From contig JADJHD010000031.1 in the NCBI GenBank assembly GCA_016707705.1, positions 33,286 through 97,285 of the forward strand: a stretch of 64,000 nt of DNA. Reading direction: 5' to 3'. Positions 27,112 to 36,835 of this stretch are shown here, piece by piece. The notes beneath the pieces were generated by a model. The model did not search any database, was not told the DNA's origin, and was given only the letters and a program-made list of their open reading frames with translations. Within the stretch, counting starts at the first letter, position 1; each line of letters starts with the position of its first letter. This DNA is from Bacteroidales bacterium (lineage in GTDB: Bacteria; Bacteroidota; Bacteroidia; Bacteroidales; UBA4417). Both the position numbers and the translations under genes were made by a program.

Positions 27112-28398
27112 TCAAATCACTTCAGCAACAACAAAAGCACTTCCTCCAACAACTACCAGATCATCCTTTCCTGCTTCACACAAGGCGATCTTATAGGCTT
27201 CAGCCACAGAGCCATAGCTGTTGCCTCTCAGTCCGGCTTCATGAGCTTTGGCTGATAATATTCCAACATCAAGACCTCGTGGGATATCTGCCTTACAGAA
27301 ATAGTATATTGCAGAAGCAGGCAGCATCCGAAGCATTTCATCTATTTCCTTGTCATTCACTACTCCAATAACAAAATGCAATTGTTTGTGAGGGGTGAGA
27401 TTCACCTGCTTCAAAACCTCTGCAATCCCATCACGATTATGTCCTATATCAGCTACAGCAAGCGGATTTCTGGATATGATCTGCCATCTGCCCTTTAATC
27501 CGGTATTCTTTAAAACCTTTTTGATTCCGGTAGTAAGCTGCGATTCCTCAATTTTATATCCCTGAATTCGCAATCGCTCAATGGCAGTAAGGCAGGTGCT
27601 TAGGTTTTTCAACTGGTAACTTCCGGAAAGGGGACTTGTCAGCTGTATGCTGTAATTTTCATTCAACTTATATTTCGCAGTCAATCTCCCTTTTTTATCA
27701 TAAGCATGATCAATGAGACGGACAGTTTTATCTGCAAATAGGATTGCCGATCCTTTTTCCCGGGCCTTGGCGCTGAAAATCTGCATGGTTTCAGTATGCG
27801 ATTCGCCTATCACAACCGGAATCCCGGGCTTGATTATTCCGGCTTTTTCGGATGCAATTGCTGCCAGAGTATCTCCCAGGAATTGCATATGATCATATCC
27901 GATATTTGTGATAATGCAAAGATCTGGTTGTATGATATTGGTAGAATCCAGCCTGCCGCCCATGCCAGTCTCCATAACCGCCACATCTACTCCAGATGAT
28001 GCAAAATAGGAGGCAGCCAGTGCAAAAGTCCACTCGAAAAAAGAGGGATTCACCTGCTCAAACATTTCCTTGTGCTCATTCACAAATGCAGTTATGCAGG
28101 CTTTTGGTATCATCTTTCCATTCACCTTAATCCGTTCGCGGAAGTCCTTCAGATGGGGTGAGGTAAAGAGTCCGCATTTATAGCCCGATTCCTGTAGAAC
28201 AGATGCCAGGAAATGTGAGGTTGAACCTTTTCCATTTGTCCCTGCAATGTGAATGGTTCTGAATTTCAGCTCAGGTTTGCCGAGAAATTCGGAAAGTGCA
28301 AGGGTATTGTCGAGATTTGCCTTGTAGGCCGCTGCTCCAACCCTATGAAACATGGGGAGCCGGGCGTAAATATAATCGAGGGTTTGCTTGTAGTTCAT
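27112..28398 (-). CDS. folC: Bifunctional folylpolyglutamate/dihydrofolate synthase
   Basis: A 428-residue cytoplasmic Mur-ligase-fold enzyme that adds glutamate to dihydropteroate or folates. Motifs: the P-loop IAGTNGKGST, TSPHLKDFRERI, the metal-binding VMETGMGGRLDSTN, and the C-terminal domain with DIGHN. The frame extends upstream to a TTG at 28464, overlapping the previous gene, but the family normally starts MNY-x-QTLDY, so the ATG at 28398 is chosen. It leaves 46 bases after the preceding stop; it may be the last gene of the transcript that begins with the propeller lipoprotein. Confidence 0.93.
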   Translation of the reverse strand: MNYKQTLDYIYARLPMFHRVGAAAYKANLDNTLALSEFLGKPELKFRTIHIAGTNGKGSTSHFLASVLQESGYKCGLFTSPHLKDFRERIKVNGKMIPKACITAFVNEHKEMFEQVNPSFFEWTFALAASYFASSGVDVAVMETGMGGRLDSTNIIQPDLCIITNIGYDHMQFLGDTLAAIASEKAGIIKPGIPVVIGESHTETMQIFSAKAREKGSAILFADKTVRLIDHAYDKKGRLTAKYKLNENYSIQLTSPLSGSYQLKNLSTCLTAIERLRIQGYKIEESQLTTGIKKVLKNTGLKGRWQIISRNPLAVADIGHNRDGIAEVLKQVNLTPHKQLHFVIGVVNDKEIDEMLRMLPASAIYYFCKADIPRGLDVGILSAKAHEAGLRGNSYGSVAEAYKIALCEAGKDDLVVVGGSAFVVAEVI

Positions 28399-28444
28399 CA
28401 GGTAAGCTGGCTGGACGGATTTTATCCGATTTTCACCGGGTTCT

Positions 28445-29575
28445 TTATTGCTTGTTCCGGGCAATCTTTCCCAATACCCAGGAAGCAGAAGTTTTGATAT
28501 TCAGTCCGTAACAGAAATCTATTGAGCTCCTTTCAAGATCATAATAGGATTCAAATCGGAATCCGAGGTCAATCCCTTCTGCTATCCGGTGGTCGAGTAG
28601 TAACTTCTGACCAAATATTGAGCGATTATCCCTGTAATATAGTATGTTGAGCGAAGAAACAGATTCAAACAATGGCTCTCCCAGGGGTGAGAAGAAATAC
28701 TTGCCATGGAAATAGCTCAGCATGAGTCTTGCCCAATTATACTTTAACTGGGCATAGGAATATAAAGCATAACCTTTTTTATAGGGAATGGTGGTTTTGC
28801 TGGATTGGTCTGCAGACTGTATAGCAAATGCTGCAGCTTCCACCTGAAGGCCACTCAGCTGAGGAAGCGGTGATGCAAAAACCAGTCCTCCGGCAAGGTT
28901 AAGCCTTGTTTCAAGCGGCTCATCCGAAGTATCTACCTGTCCGCCAAAGTGATGTATCACTCCCTGGAATTGCAGATCCAGCTTTTTCCTATCTGCATTC
29001 TTCAATAACCTGAAGCTGCTGTTGAACCCCGCACTTATTTCTTCCTTCTGGTTGTCGCCCGGAAGTATAAAACGATCCCAGCTGATCCATACCGAAGCAT
29101 TTCCATACTCTCTTTCATGCATGAATTGAACTCCGTATTCCGGATTGCGCATGAAATAGTTGTCGCTGCTGTAAATGGGTTCCAGTAATTTATGATCCAA
29201 AAGTCCGTACAATTGCCCGAATATCAGTCTGCTTCCTTTCCAGGGTTCATATTCGAAACGGATCACCGGGAGAAGGCTGTTGAATTTTTCCTTTCCATAG
29301 AAATACCTTGCATAAAATCCTGCACTCAATCGGGTATTGCTGGTAAAGGCATAGGTTATTTCTGGCTGCAGATTGCTTCCAAAGAATGTAAGACCTTCAG
29401 TGTATGGATTGAAGTACTCATTATTCTTCAGGAAGTTATTATTGCTGAAATGGAACATGAACTGCTTCGCCTGAAGCATGGTATCTGGTCCCGGACTGAT
29501 GTATGATTGGTTAATTTCCTGTGAGGACAGGCTCAGCTGAAGGAGCAGGAAACAAAGGACCAGTAAGTTCTTCAT
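28445..29575 (-). CDS. Predicted outer-membrane beta-barrel (porin-like) protein
   Basis: A 376-residue protein with a signal peptide (MKNLLVLCFLLLQLSLSSQ) and about 14-16 amphipathic strands rich in Tyr, Phe and Trp (for example RLSAGFYARYFYG, IDLGFRFESYYDLE). This suggests an outer-membrane barrel. I do not recognise a named family. The start at 29575 was chosen over 29614 because it gives the signal peptide and only four bases of spacing after the preceding lipoprotein gene, which points to co-transcription. Function unknown. Confidence 0.65.
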   Translation of the reverse strand: MKNLLVLCFLLLQLSLSSQEINQSYISPGPDTMLQAKQFMFHFSNNNFLKNNEYFNPYTEGLTFFGSNLQPEITYAFTSNTRLSAGFYARYFYGKEKFNSLLPVIRFEYEPWKGSRLIFGQLYGLLDHKLLEPIYSSDNYFMRNPEYGVQFMHEREYGNASVWISWDRFILPGDNQKEEISAGFNSSFRLLKNADRKKLDLQFQGVIHHFGGQVDTSDEPLETRLNLAGGLVFASPLPQLSGLQVEAAAFAIQSADQSSKTTIPYKKGYALYSYAQLKYNWARLMLSYFHGKYFFSPLGEPLFESVSSLNILYYRDNRSIFGQKLLLDHRIAEGIDLGFRFESYYDLERSSIDFCYGLNIKTSASWVLGKIARNKQ

Positions 29576-29579
29576 AGGT

Positions 29580-30575
29580 TTAATTGTTTCCAAGGGTTTT
29601 GAAATACAGAACATGACCGTCCTGGCAGGCTGTCAGGTAATTGCCATCAGAATGCCTGCTGATAAACTGAAATCCATTTGCCGGAAAGTGAGCGTTCTCT
29701 GAGGTATATGAACTCCATACTCCATCCTTGAACCCAAGTATTCCTGAACCTGCTGTAGTTATATAAAGTCCTCCGCCTGTTATAGTTGCGATTCCGGTGG
29801 GTGCTGAGGTTGCGCCTGTCTCAAGGATTGAAGAAATACCATTGCTTACCTTCATTAACTGCGATTTGGCGGTTCCTGCCCATACTGTCCCGTCCTCATC
29901 CATTGCCAGGCATGTGAATGCAGCATCCTTAAATCCTGTTTCCTGAGTGCCATAAACATTCCAGGAGCCTGAGCGGTAACTTATCAATCCTGCATTTGCT
30001 GTTCCCAGCCAGATTGCCTGTTCCGGACTGATCAGCATGCAATGGATATGGGAGGAAGGAATCGGGGAGTTGGCCGGATTAAGAAAGGTCCAGGTGCCGG
30101 CTTCGTATCTGGCGAGTCCGCCTTGAGCTGCATTACCATCCATTGAAACCCATACGATTCCGATTCCCTGGGTAACGATTCCGCTTATGAGCCATCCCTT
30201 AAATTCCTGAATTTCGTTCCAGGTGGTGCCATTATACATTGCCAGTCCGGATTTCCAGCCTACCCAGAGGTTGCCATTTCCATCCCTCACAATTGAAGTA
30301 ACTGAATCAAATTCAATTCCGGTATTGGTCGCATTCAGGATGGTCCAGTCGTAGCCATCGAAATGAATCAGACCCTCCTTGCCCAGACTGCCATACCATT
30401 CCGATTGTTGATTCTCGATTAGCAATGCAGAGATGGGTCTGGCGGGGATATCAGACTTTTCATAAAAGTAAGTGCCCCATGAAACAGGAGGGAAGATGTC
30501 GTTCTTCTCAGAGCAGGAGGCCAGGAGAATGAGCAATAAGCTGAAAGTAAACCATTTGACTATACGGATACTCAT
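29580..30575 (-). CDS. Lipoprotein with beta-propeller (two-component-regulator-propeller-like) repeats
   Basis: A 331-residue lipoprotein (lipobox LLAS-C21). It contains repeated blades of the kind found in the sensor domains of Bacteroidetes hybrid two-component systems: SIVRDGNGNLWVGWKSGLAMYNG, CMLISPEQAIWLGTANAGLISY and CLAMDEDGTVWAGTAKSQLMKV. Here the propeller stands alone, with no kinase domain or membrane helix. It could bind a glycan or pair with the barrel gene four bases downstream. The pairing is an inference from the close spacing. Confidence 0.72.
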   Translation of the reverse strand: MSIRIVKWFTFSLLLILLASCSEKNDIFPPVSWGTYFYEKSDIPARPISALLIENQQSEWYGSLGKEGLIHFDGYDWTILNATNTGIEFDSVTSIVRDGNGNLWVGWKSGLAMYNGTTWNEIQEFKGWLISGIVTQGIGIVWVSMDGNAAQGGLARYEAGTWTFLNPANSPIPSSHIHCMLISPEQAIWLGTANAGLISYRSGSWNVYGTQETGFKDAAFTCLAMDEDGTVWAGTAKSQLMKVSNGISSILETGATSAPTGIATITGGGLYITTAGSGILGFKDGVWSSYTSENAHFPANGFQFISRHSDGNYLTACQDGHVLYFKTLGNN

Positions 30576-30805
30576 GGGGAAGGATAAGGGAAATGCAAAA
30601 ATACCTTATTCTTTGTTTGGTTGTTTATTGTGAAATAATGCGATTGCGAAATGTTACGAGGATTGTGAGAAACAAGCAGTGAGGAGAGAACTAAGTCAGT
30701 ATGAAAACTTTTCAGTTTGCATCATCAGGACAGATATATGGCATGATTTATTCACTTGCCTCTAATCTGAGTCAGGATTAGCTCTTACCGGGGGAAATAA
30801 AAAAA

Positions 30806-30828
30806 AGCCGGAATGAATAGTTCCGGCT
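30806..30828 (-). terminator. Terminator of the exbB-exbD-tonB transcript
   Basis: An 8-bp stem (AGCCGGAA/TTCCGGCT) with a 7-base loop, followed on the minus strand by TTTTTTT, about 20 bases after the tonB-like stop. Confidence 0.8.
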
Positions 30829-30848
30829 CTTTTAATTTATGGTAATGT

Positions 30849-31655
30849 CTACCTTGTTTTAATGAAGGTGTACTTTATAGTGCCTTTCTGTTCTTCAGCT
30901 GCGGATTGGTCAGGGCTGAACACCGCTTGCATGGCGGCCTTTTCTGCCTGCTTCTGCAATTGTATATCACTTATTGTTGTTCCCAATGCCCCGGCTCTTG
31001 CCTTTGTGACTCTGCCTTCCCGATTTACATAAATCGTTACTACTATAAATCCCTGATCATCAGAGTTGTATGCAGGCTTTGGAAGACTTTTTGCTCCTCT
31101 TCCACCCAGATTAAAGGAAATGCCATTGCCTTTTCCGCCGAGTCCATCAAGACCTTTGCCATCAGGAGTCCCATTTTCCTTACCCTGATCACCAGGTTTA
31201 CCGGTATTACCCTGGCTTCCGCCTTTGGTATTCTTATCACTTCGCCCTTTGAACAAGGCATTTTGATTTACTACCGGCTGTTTGGGAACATCAGGCTGAG
31301 GCTTAGCAGTATTTTGAGTAGGAGTGGGTTGCTTATTTGTCTTTTTGTTTGCTTTTTCAAGGCTTGGATTTTCGTCATTGGCCTCGGTTACAATTTGATC
31401 ATCTGCTTTAGCCGGAGGCTGAGGTGCTGCGGTATTTTTCAGCATTGCTGCCTGTTCTGGCTGTATGTCACCCATTCCATCGTCGCTATTACCCAGATTC
31501 ACTTCAATTCCTTCTTCTCCTGGAAGAGGAAGAGGTGTGCGGAGAGCAACCCAGAAAAGAAGAAAAATCAGCAATCCATGAAAGAGCAAAGTGCCAGTAA
31601 TGGCCCAAATGCGACCTTTCCTTTCATCTGATTCTCCTGAAATATAATTTGACAT
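30849..31655 (-). CDS. TonB-family energy transducer
   Basis: A 268-residue protein with one N-terminal transmembrane helix (about residues 17-40). Then comes a ~145-residue linker rich in Pro, Lys, Gly, Asn and Gln that would span the periplasm. The C-terminal TonB-like domain (GFIVVTIYVNREGRVTKARAGALGTTI... AVFSPDQ) completes it. It is the last gene of an exbB-exbD-tonB order, which forms a proton-driven complex that moves outer-membrane transporters. The linker contains a Gly-rich stretch (GDQGKENGTPDGKGLDGLGG), a common type in this phylum. No TonB-dependent receptor is adjacent. Confidence 0.88.
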   Translation of the reverse strand: MSNYISGESDERKGRIWAITGTLLFHGLLIFLLFWVALRTPLPLPGEEGIEVNLGNSDDGMGDIQPEQAAMLKNTAAPQPPAKADDQIVTEANDENPSLEKANKKTNKQPTPTQNTAKPQPDVPKQPVVNQNALFKGRSDKNTKGGSQGNTGKPGDQGKENGTPDGKGLDGLGGKGNGISFNLGGRGAKSLPKPAYNSDDQGFIVVTIYVNREGRVTKARAGALGTTISDIQLQKQAEKAAMQAVFSPDQSAAEEQKGTIKYTFIKTR

Positions 31656-31696
31656 GTTAATTCAATTGAATTTGGGGAAGTTGATATCTTCCTACA

Positions 31697-32119
31697 TTAT
31701 TTTGCATTTTCCGGCGGTTTTGTTGCCAGAATTACTTTGTGCTTGGTCTTCATGTTTTCATTAATGTTATTCACCGCATCAATTACGTTTACAACATATT
31801 GAATGGGAACAGTTCTGTCGGAACGAAGCACTAATGTAGCATCTACCTGCCCTATGAGGACTTTCAGAAGTTCCTGTTCCAATGTAGTTTCAGTTGCTGC
31901 TGTTTCATTAATGAAATACTGGAATTGATCATTAATGTATATGGTGATGGTTTGCTTAGCCATTGTTTTGCTGGTGCTGGATGGCAAAAGCAATTTAATG
32001 GCATTTGGACTCACCAGAGTTGAGCTCAGCATAAAGAAGATGAGGAGCAGGAATACCAGATCCGACATGGACGCCATGCTGAACTCGGTACTTATTTTAT
32101 TCCTTGATTTTATGGCCAT
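31697..32119 (-). CDS. exbD: ExbD/TolR-family proton-channel subunit
   Basis: A 140-residue protein with one N-terminal helix (SMSDLVFLLLIFFMLSSTLV), whose Asp in MSDLVFLLL is the proton-carrying residue of ExbD/TolR, followed by the periplasmic domain ending in VILATKPPE. It lies between exbB-like and tonB-like genes, 45 and 41 bases away. It couples the proton gradient to TonB. Confidence 0.92.
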   Translation of the reverse strand: MAIKSRNKISTEFSMASMSDLVFLLLIFFMLSSTLVSPNAIKLLLPSSTSKTMAKQTITIYINDQFQYFINETAATETTLEQELLKVLIGQVDATLVLRSDRTVPIQYVVNVIDAVNNINENMKTKHKVILATKPPENAK

Positions 32120-32164
32120 TTCTTGTTTTATTCCGGGTTGATGTTGGGAAATACTTATGATCTG

Positions 32165-32887
32165 CTACTTGGCAGGCTCATGCAGCAGATCCATAAATTC
32201 AGTTGCGCGGGCTTCGAGTGTGAAAACAATCTTTGAAATTCTTGCTGCCAGTAAATTGTAGCAGAGGTAAGCCACGATTCCAACAATGAGACCAGCTACA
32301 GTTGTTACCATTGCCTGATAAATTCCACTTGAAAGCAATTGAATATCAATATTATTTCCAGCCATTGACATGTCGTAGAAAGCTTGTACCATCCCTGTTA
32401 CTGTTCCAAGAAATCCCAACATAGGAGCAGCACCCGACACAGTTGCCAGAAGACTGATATTTCGTTCCAATTTAGAAACCTCCAGGTTTCCGACGTTTTC
32501 AATTGCAGCATGAATATCTCCCAGTGGTTTTCCCAGTCGTTGAAGACCCTTTTCAATCATTCTTGCAATTGGTGAAGGATTATTTCGGCACAGTGAAAGC
32601 GCTGAATCAAGCCTTCCGCTAAGCATAAAATCACGGATATTGTTCATGAAATTTATATCCTCCTTCGAAGCCTTGCGAATTACAATAAATCTTTCGATGA
32701 AAATATAAATTGCCACAAATGATAATAATACGATTGGAATCATAATTGGACCTCCCTTTATGGCAAGATCCCAGATTGACAATGATATTTCCGTGGGTTG
32801 TGCTTTAGGTAGCACATTAATGGCCTGCTGTGCCGTATCGGCTACTGCTGTGGCAGGATTCATGATCTGCAAAAGAACTCCGTTCAT
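32165..32887 (-). CDS. exbB: ExbB/TolQ/MotA-family proton-channel subunit
   Basis: A 240-residue inner-membrane protein with three helices: one near the N-terminus (GPIMIPIVLLSFVAIYIFIERF) and two in the C-terminal half. The family signature LATVSGAAPMLGFLGTVTGMVQAF is present, as is the helix-3 region ISSGIYQAMVTTVAGLIVGIVAYL. It is the first gene of exbB-exbD-tonB. The start may be the ATG at 32887 or the one at 32863. Confidence 0.93.
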   Translation of the reverse strand: MNGVLLQIMNPATAVADTAQQAINVLPKAQPTEISLSIWDLAIKGGPIMIPIVLLSFVAIYIFIERFIVIRKASKEDINFMNNIRDFMLSGRLDSALSLCRNNPSPIARMIEKGLQRLGKPLGDIHAAIENVGNLEVSKLERNISLLATVSGAAPMLGFLGTVTGMVQAFYDMSMAGNNIDIQLLSSGIYQAMVTTVAGLIVGIVAYLCYNLLAARISKIVFTLEARATEFMDLLHEPAK

Positions 32888-33338
32888 TCTATTCAGGTTT
32901 TTAGGTAAAGGTAGCCCATTTAAAAGTTATGAAAACCTTATTATTGGCTATTTTTAAACATCAATCTGTTAATTGGGCTGATGATTTTCAGAACTGTTAG
33001 CTTATGAGCAGTGAGAGAGGTTTCCAGGTGCTCCAGATGTATATAATTGGATTCAGCGACTCCGGATTCAAGAATATAACTTGCATTCTCTGCTTTTATT
33101 TCATTTTAATGGCTAATTATAGCTTTCTGGTGTAATCTATAATTGTAAGATGTTGAAAACGATATAGATGCCAGTGGTTCAGTTGAGTCTAAGTGAATCC
33201 TGATAGTTATCAGCTGTAGAAAAATTAACATCTGATCAGATTATTCGCGGAATAAATAATCATCAGCCTACCCTTACAACGGGAAGGCAATATGCTAATT
33301 TACAGAAAGTTGGAAGTTGTGTTTATCCGGTTATTGAA
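32888..33338. other. 450-bp AT-rich intergenic region upstream of exbB
   Basis: No gene or RNA recognised. It separates the KUP gene (its 3' end) from exbB. A TACCTTTA box close to the exbB start could be a weak -7 element. No terminator with a T run was found for KUP. Confidence 0.3.
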
Positions 33339-35282
33339 TCAATGTGTCCTTAATAATAACGGACGCTCATTGTCATCCTTGGTTAAAGGGACCTTTTCTT
33401 CAATGACATTGCTGGTATCCAGTCCGTAAGCCCTTACATCGTTTACTCCCAGCTGTGAAAGCAGTCGGTAATTGTCCATAATAAACTGGTCAACAGGAGG
33501 GAAATCGAAATCGTAGTTCTGCACTCTCTTGATAAGGATAAAGCGGAAATCGGCGGGAATATGAAATTTCTGCAGCGACGGATAGTTGGAATCAAGATTC
33601 AGTTCTTTCCTGTCTACCATCTCCTTCAAGACTTCCATGAAGAATAAATTGATACGCGGTTGCTTCTTGAATCCAATCCTGAATTCAATCCTGTTCAATA
33701 CTCCGGGAATTAATTTCTCTACTGAATATTCCATGGTATGTGGATCATCGCAGATATGAATATGCAGCAGCCAGTACGTATCCGCTCGCTTAGGATTCTT
33801 GTTGAAGATGGAGTATATGATTTTGGCCTCAATATCAGTGATGTAATCAGCACGAGTCAGGTAAACCAAATGGGTTGCGTACTTGGGAATAGCTTTATCC
33901 TTGCTTATTTCCTTCAGAGTTTCATAGTAATCAGCAATCTTAACAAATCTCGTAAAACGGTTTTTTAAGGTTCTGGCTCTGTACCACACGAACATGACAA
34001 AAGCTATCAGACCTGCCAGCAATAAGGTAAACCAGCCTCCATGAGCAAATTTGGTCAGGTTGGCAAGGAGGAAGGATCCCTCAATCAATGTATAGATTAC
34101 TGCAAATCCTACAATAAAGTACATCTTGCGGTTAATCCTTTTCAGGTAAAAGACCATCAGGAAAGTAGTCATCATCATGGTGATGGTGATTGCAAGTCCA
34201 TAAGCTGCTTCCATATTTGTGGAAGTCCTGAAAATAAGTACGATGATTACACAGGCAGAAAACAGCAGCCAGTTCACGGAGTTAATGTACATCTGCCCCT
34301 TTTTGGTGGTAGGGTAACTGATGCGGACTTTTGGCCATAGATTCAGCTGAATGGCTTCACTGATAATTGTAAAAGATCCGCTGATCAAAGCTTGGCTGGC
34401 AATGATGGCTGCAGCAGTTGAAATCAGCACTCCCAGTGGCAGAAACCAACCCGGCATAATTGCAAAGAAGGGATTTGGCAGATTCGCCGGTGAAACTGAC
34501 TGATGCAGTATCCAGACTCCCTGACCCAGGTAGTTTATAATAAGCATCGATTTTACAAAGATCCAGGATGCCCTGATATTGGCTATCCCGCAATGTCCGA
34601 GGTCAGAATACAAGGCTTCAGCTCCGGTTGTGCACAGAAAGACAGCCCCCAGCAGTATAAACCCATTTGGGTGTAAGGAAAGTAATTTTACCGCGTACCA
34701 TGGATTGAAAGCCTTGAGGATTTCAGGATATTGAGCAATTTCAACAACTCCCAGTATACCCAGCATGCTGAACCATATCATCATCATCGGGCCAAAGGAT
34801 TTCCCGATGGTTGAAGTCCCGAATTGCTGAATCAGAAAGAGGGCTGTAATAATACCCAATGCAATGGGCAGCACACTGATGTCAGGATGTGTAAGCTTTA
34901 ATCCTTCCACTGCCGACACTACTGTAATGGACGGTGTGATTACACCATCAGCCAGAAGGGCACTGCCACCGGCTATTGCAACGAAATAGAGCCACCTCTT
35001 CTTTTTCCTCACAAGAGCATACAATGCAAGAATGCCGCCTTCGCCCTTGTTATCGGCTCTGAGAGTGATCAAAACATATTTAAGGGTTGTCTGTAGGGTT
35101 AGCGTCCAGATGATACAGGAAATGGCGCCGAGAATAAAATCCCTGTCGATCGAATCCCCGGCTCCGGCTACAATAGCCTTCATAACATATAGCGGGGAGG
35201 TGCCAATGTCGCCGTAAACAATTCCGAGAGTTATGAGCAGTCCTGCAAGAGTAAGGGGTGAAGCCCCTTTGGAAGTTTTCAT
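33339..35282 (-). CDS. kup: KUP-family potassium uptake protein
   Basis: A 647-residue inner-membrane K+/H+ symporter. The canonical motif GIVYGDIGTSPLYVMK lies in helix 1, and about 12 hydrophobic helices fill residues ~10-450. LRADNKGEGGILALYAL and LLADGVITPSITV are family hallmarks. A ~190-residue cytoplasmic C-terminus follows. It lies 41 bases downstream of the NhaD-like gene on the same strand, so sodium/proton and potassium transport may be expressed together. Confidence 0.95.
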   Translation of the reverse strand: MKTSKGASPLTLAGLLITLGIVYGDIGTSPLYVMKAIVAGAGDSIDRDFILGAISCIIWTLTLQTTLKYVLITLRADNKGEGGILALYALVRKKKRWLYFVAIAGGSALLADGVITPSITVVSAVEGLKLTHPDISVLPIALGIITALFLIQQFGTSTIGKSFGPMMMIWFSMLGILGVVEIAQYPEILKAFNPWYAVKLLSLHPNGFILLGAVFLCTTGAEALYSDLGHCGIANIRASWIFVKSMLIINYLGQGVWILHQSVSPANLPNPFFAIMPGWFLPLGVLISTAAAIIASQALISGSFTIISEAIQLNLWPKVRISYPTTKKGQMYINSVNWLLFSACVIIVLIFRTSTNMEAAYGLAITITMMMTTFLMVFYLKRINRKMYFIVGFAVIYTLIEGSFLLANLTKFAHGGWFTLLLAGLIAFVMFVWYRARTLKNRFTRFVKIADYYETLKEISKDKAIPKYATHLVYLTRADYITDIEAKIIYSIFNKNPKRADTYWLLHIHICDDPHTMEYSVEKLIPGVLNRIEFRIGFKKQPRINLFFMEVLKEMVDRKELNLDSNYPSLQKFHIPADFRFILIKRVQNYDFDFPPVDQFIMDNYRLLSQLGVNDVRAYGLDTSNVIEEKVPLTKDDNERPLLLRTH

Positions 35283-35323
35283 TGATTTATGATTTATAAC
35301 GGGACCGATTCCCTAATCACGCT

Positions 35324-36646
35324 TTATTTCTGTTCAGGAACAGTTATCGTTGTTTGTTGCTGAACCTGGTGTTCTTTCCTGTGTGGTGCATGCGGATGCC
35401 AGCCAACTATGCCCAGCATCACAAAGAAGCCCACTATATAAGCTAATGTTACATGCCATCCTCCCTTTACATACTTAACAACTGATTTGGCTTCGGGATA
35501 CATATTTGAAAGTGCAACACCTGCCGATGACCCAAACCAGATCATGGAGCCTCCAAATCCTACGGCATATGCAAGAACACCCCAATCATAACCTCCCTGC
35601 TCAAGACAGAGTTTGGTAAGTGGAATATTATCGAACACTGCGGAAACAAATCCAAGGATAAATGCTGATTGCCAGGATGCCTTGGGCAATTCTTCAACAG
35701 GCATCAGGGATGCACATGTAACAAGTGCCAGAAGGAAAATGGTGCCCTGAACTGATTTTGGTATTTCGCTCCATGGGGCTTTGCGGAAGATTGTTCCGAT
35801 TAATATAGCACCCCAGACCCCCAGTGCCGGAAAATCAAAAGCCCAGTTGGTATATATTGCACCTATGAGTATGAGTAATACAATTAAAAGGTTTCCATAG
35901 TCAATCTTGTTTCCTTTTGTCTCATCCTTCTGAATGCGCTGGAATCGGTCTTGCTGCTTTGCGGCAATCACTCCAAAAATTAGGAAAGCGGCAATTGATG
36001 CGACGAAAGCATGAATTACATCCAATGGATTTACACCATCAATCCACATCAGAGTAGTAGTGGTATCTCCAACCACACTGCCGGCACCTCCGGCATTGCT
36101 GGCTGCTACAATTGCTGCAAGAAAACCGATGTGCACCTTTCCCTTGAAGACTACCATGGCAATGGTTCCTCCGATCATGGCGGCAGCTATATTGTCGAGG
36201 AATGAGGATATGAACATAATCAGGAAAAGCAGCGCCAAACCGCCTTTCCAGTCGTTCGGAAGAATTGCGGGCAAGGCATCCGGCACACCCGATTCTTCAA
36301 AGTATTTGGCAAGTATGGCAAATCCAAACAGCAATCCGAGAAGATTCAGAAGTACTCTCCATTCTCCCTCTTTGGCTTCGGTCCCAAGCAGGTGCTCTAC
36401 AATAGAGAAATCCGGCGCAAACATGAATTTTAGGAAAAGGATTGCTGCCAGCCCAGCCAATGCTACATACATGGTCCTGTTGTGAAAAATAGCAACTCCG
36501 ATCAGGGTCAGGGCAAAGAGGATAAACTCAAGCCTGATGCCAAAAACCATTGGAACTGCTGTAAGTGTTGCACCGAAGCTCAGAGTGGGAACCAGGAACA
36601 ATAATGCAAGAAGGGAAACTGGAAGAAGAAGGGTGGATTTTTTCAT
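35324..36646 (-). CDS. NhaD/ArsB-superfamily sodium:proton antiporter-like permease
   Basis: A 440-residue protein with an N-terminal signal-like helix and about 11-12 membrane helices. Repeated ion-transporter motifs: FLDNIAAAMIGGTIAMVVF in the first half and SAVFDNIPLTKLCLEQGGYDW in the second, both with the Asp-Asn pair expected near the transport site, plus AASNAGGAGSVVGDTTTTLMW. This matches NhaD-like and CitMHS-like permeases of the ion transporter superfamily; NhaD Na+/H+ exchange is the best guess over citrate transport. The C-terminus is His- and Gln-rich (WHPHAPHRKEHQVQQQ). Partner of kup downstream. Confidence 0.75.
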   Translation of the reverse strand: MKKSTLLLPVSLLALLFLVPTLSFGATLTAVPMVFGIRLEFILFALTLIGVAIFHNRTMYVALAGLAAILFLKFMFAPDFSIVEHLLGTEAKEGEWRVLLNLLGLLFGFAILAKYFEESGVPDALPAILPNDWKGGLALLFLIMFISSFLDNIAAAMIGGTIAMVVFKGKVHIGFLAAIVAASNAGGAGSVVGDTTTTLMWIDGVNPLDVIHAFVASIAAFLIFGVIAAKQQDRFQRIQKDETKGNKIDYGNLLIVLLILIGAIYTNWAFDFPALGVWGAILIGTIFRKAPWSEIPKSVQGTIFLLALVTCASLMPVEELPKASWQSAFILGFVSAVFDNIPLTKLCLEQGGYDWGVLAYAVGFGGSMIWFGSSAGVALSNMYPEAKSVVKYVKGGWHVTLAYIVGFFVMLGIVGWHPHAPHRKEHQVQQQTTITVPEQK

Positions 36647-36666
36647 GTCCGGCTTTTAGGTTTTTT

Positions 36667-36688
36667 TTACCATGTATATACCTGGTAA
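36667..36688. promoter_or_regulatory. 22-bp near-perfect palindrome upstream of the NhaD-kup transcript
   Basis: Arms TTACCA and TGGTAA flank a GTATATAC core, with a single mismatched base pair. It lies 20 bases before the NhaD start, after the likely transcription start, so it could be an operator or a leader hairpin. Confidence 0.45.
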
Positions 36689-36787
36689 TCTTCCCGGCGG
36701 ATCAAAGTTGTCAGGCGTTCAGGCAATAGCATGGAAACAATCAAGAACAACATTATTTTTGAAAGAAACGATTTTTCAAAAAGCGCA

Positions 36788-36795
36788 CAAAGGTA
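36788..36795 (-). promoter_or_regulatory. -7 box TACCTTTG for the NhaD-kup transcript
   Basis: Exact TAnnTTTG on the minus strand just after the anmK stop. It implies a leader of about 130 bases that contains the 36667-36688 palindrome. Confidence 0.45.
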
Positions 36796-36835
36796 AAGAA
36801 ATAAATTACCTCTTAACTTTTTTTAGGAAATACTG

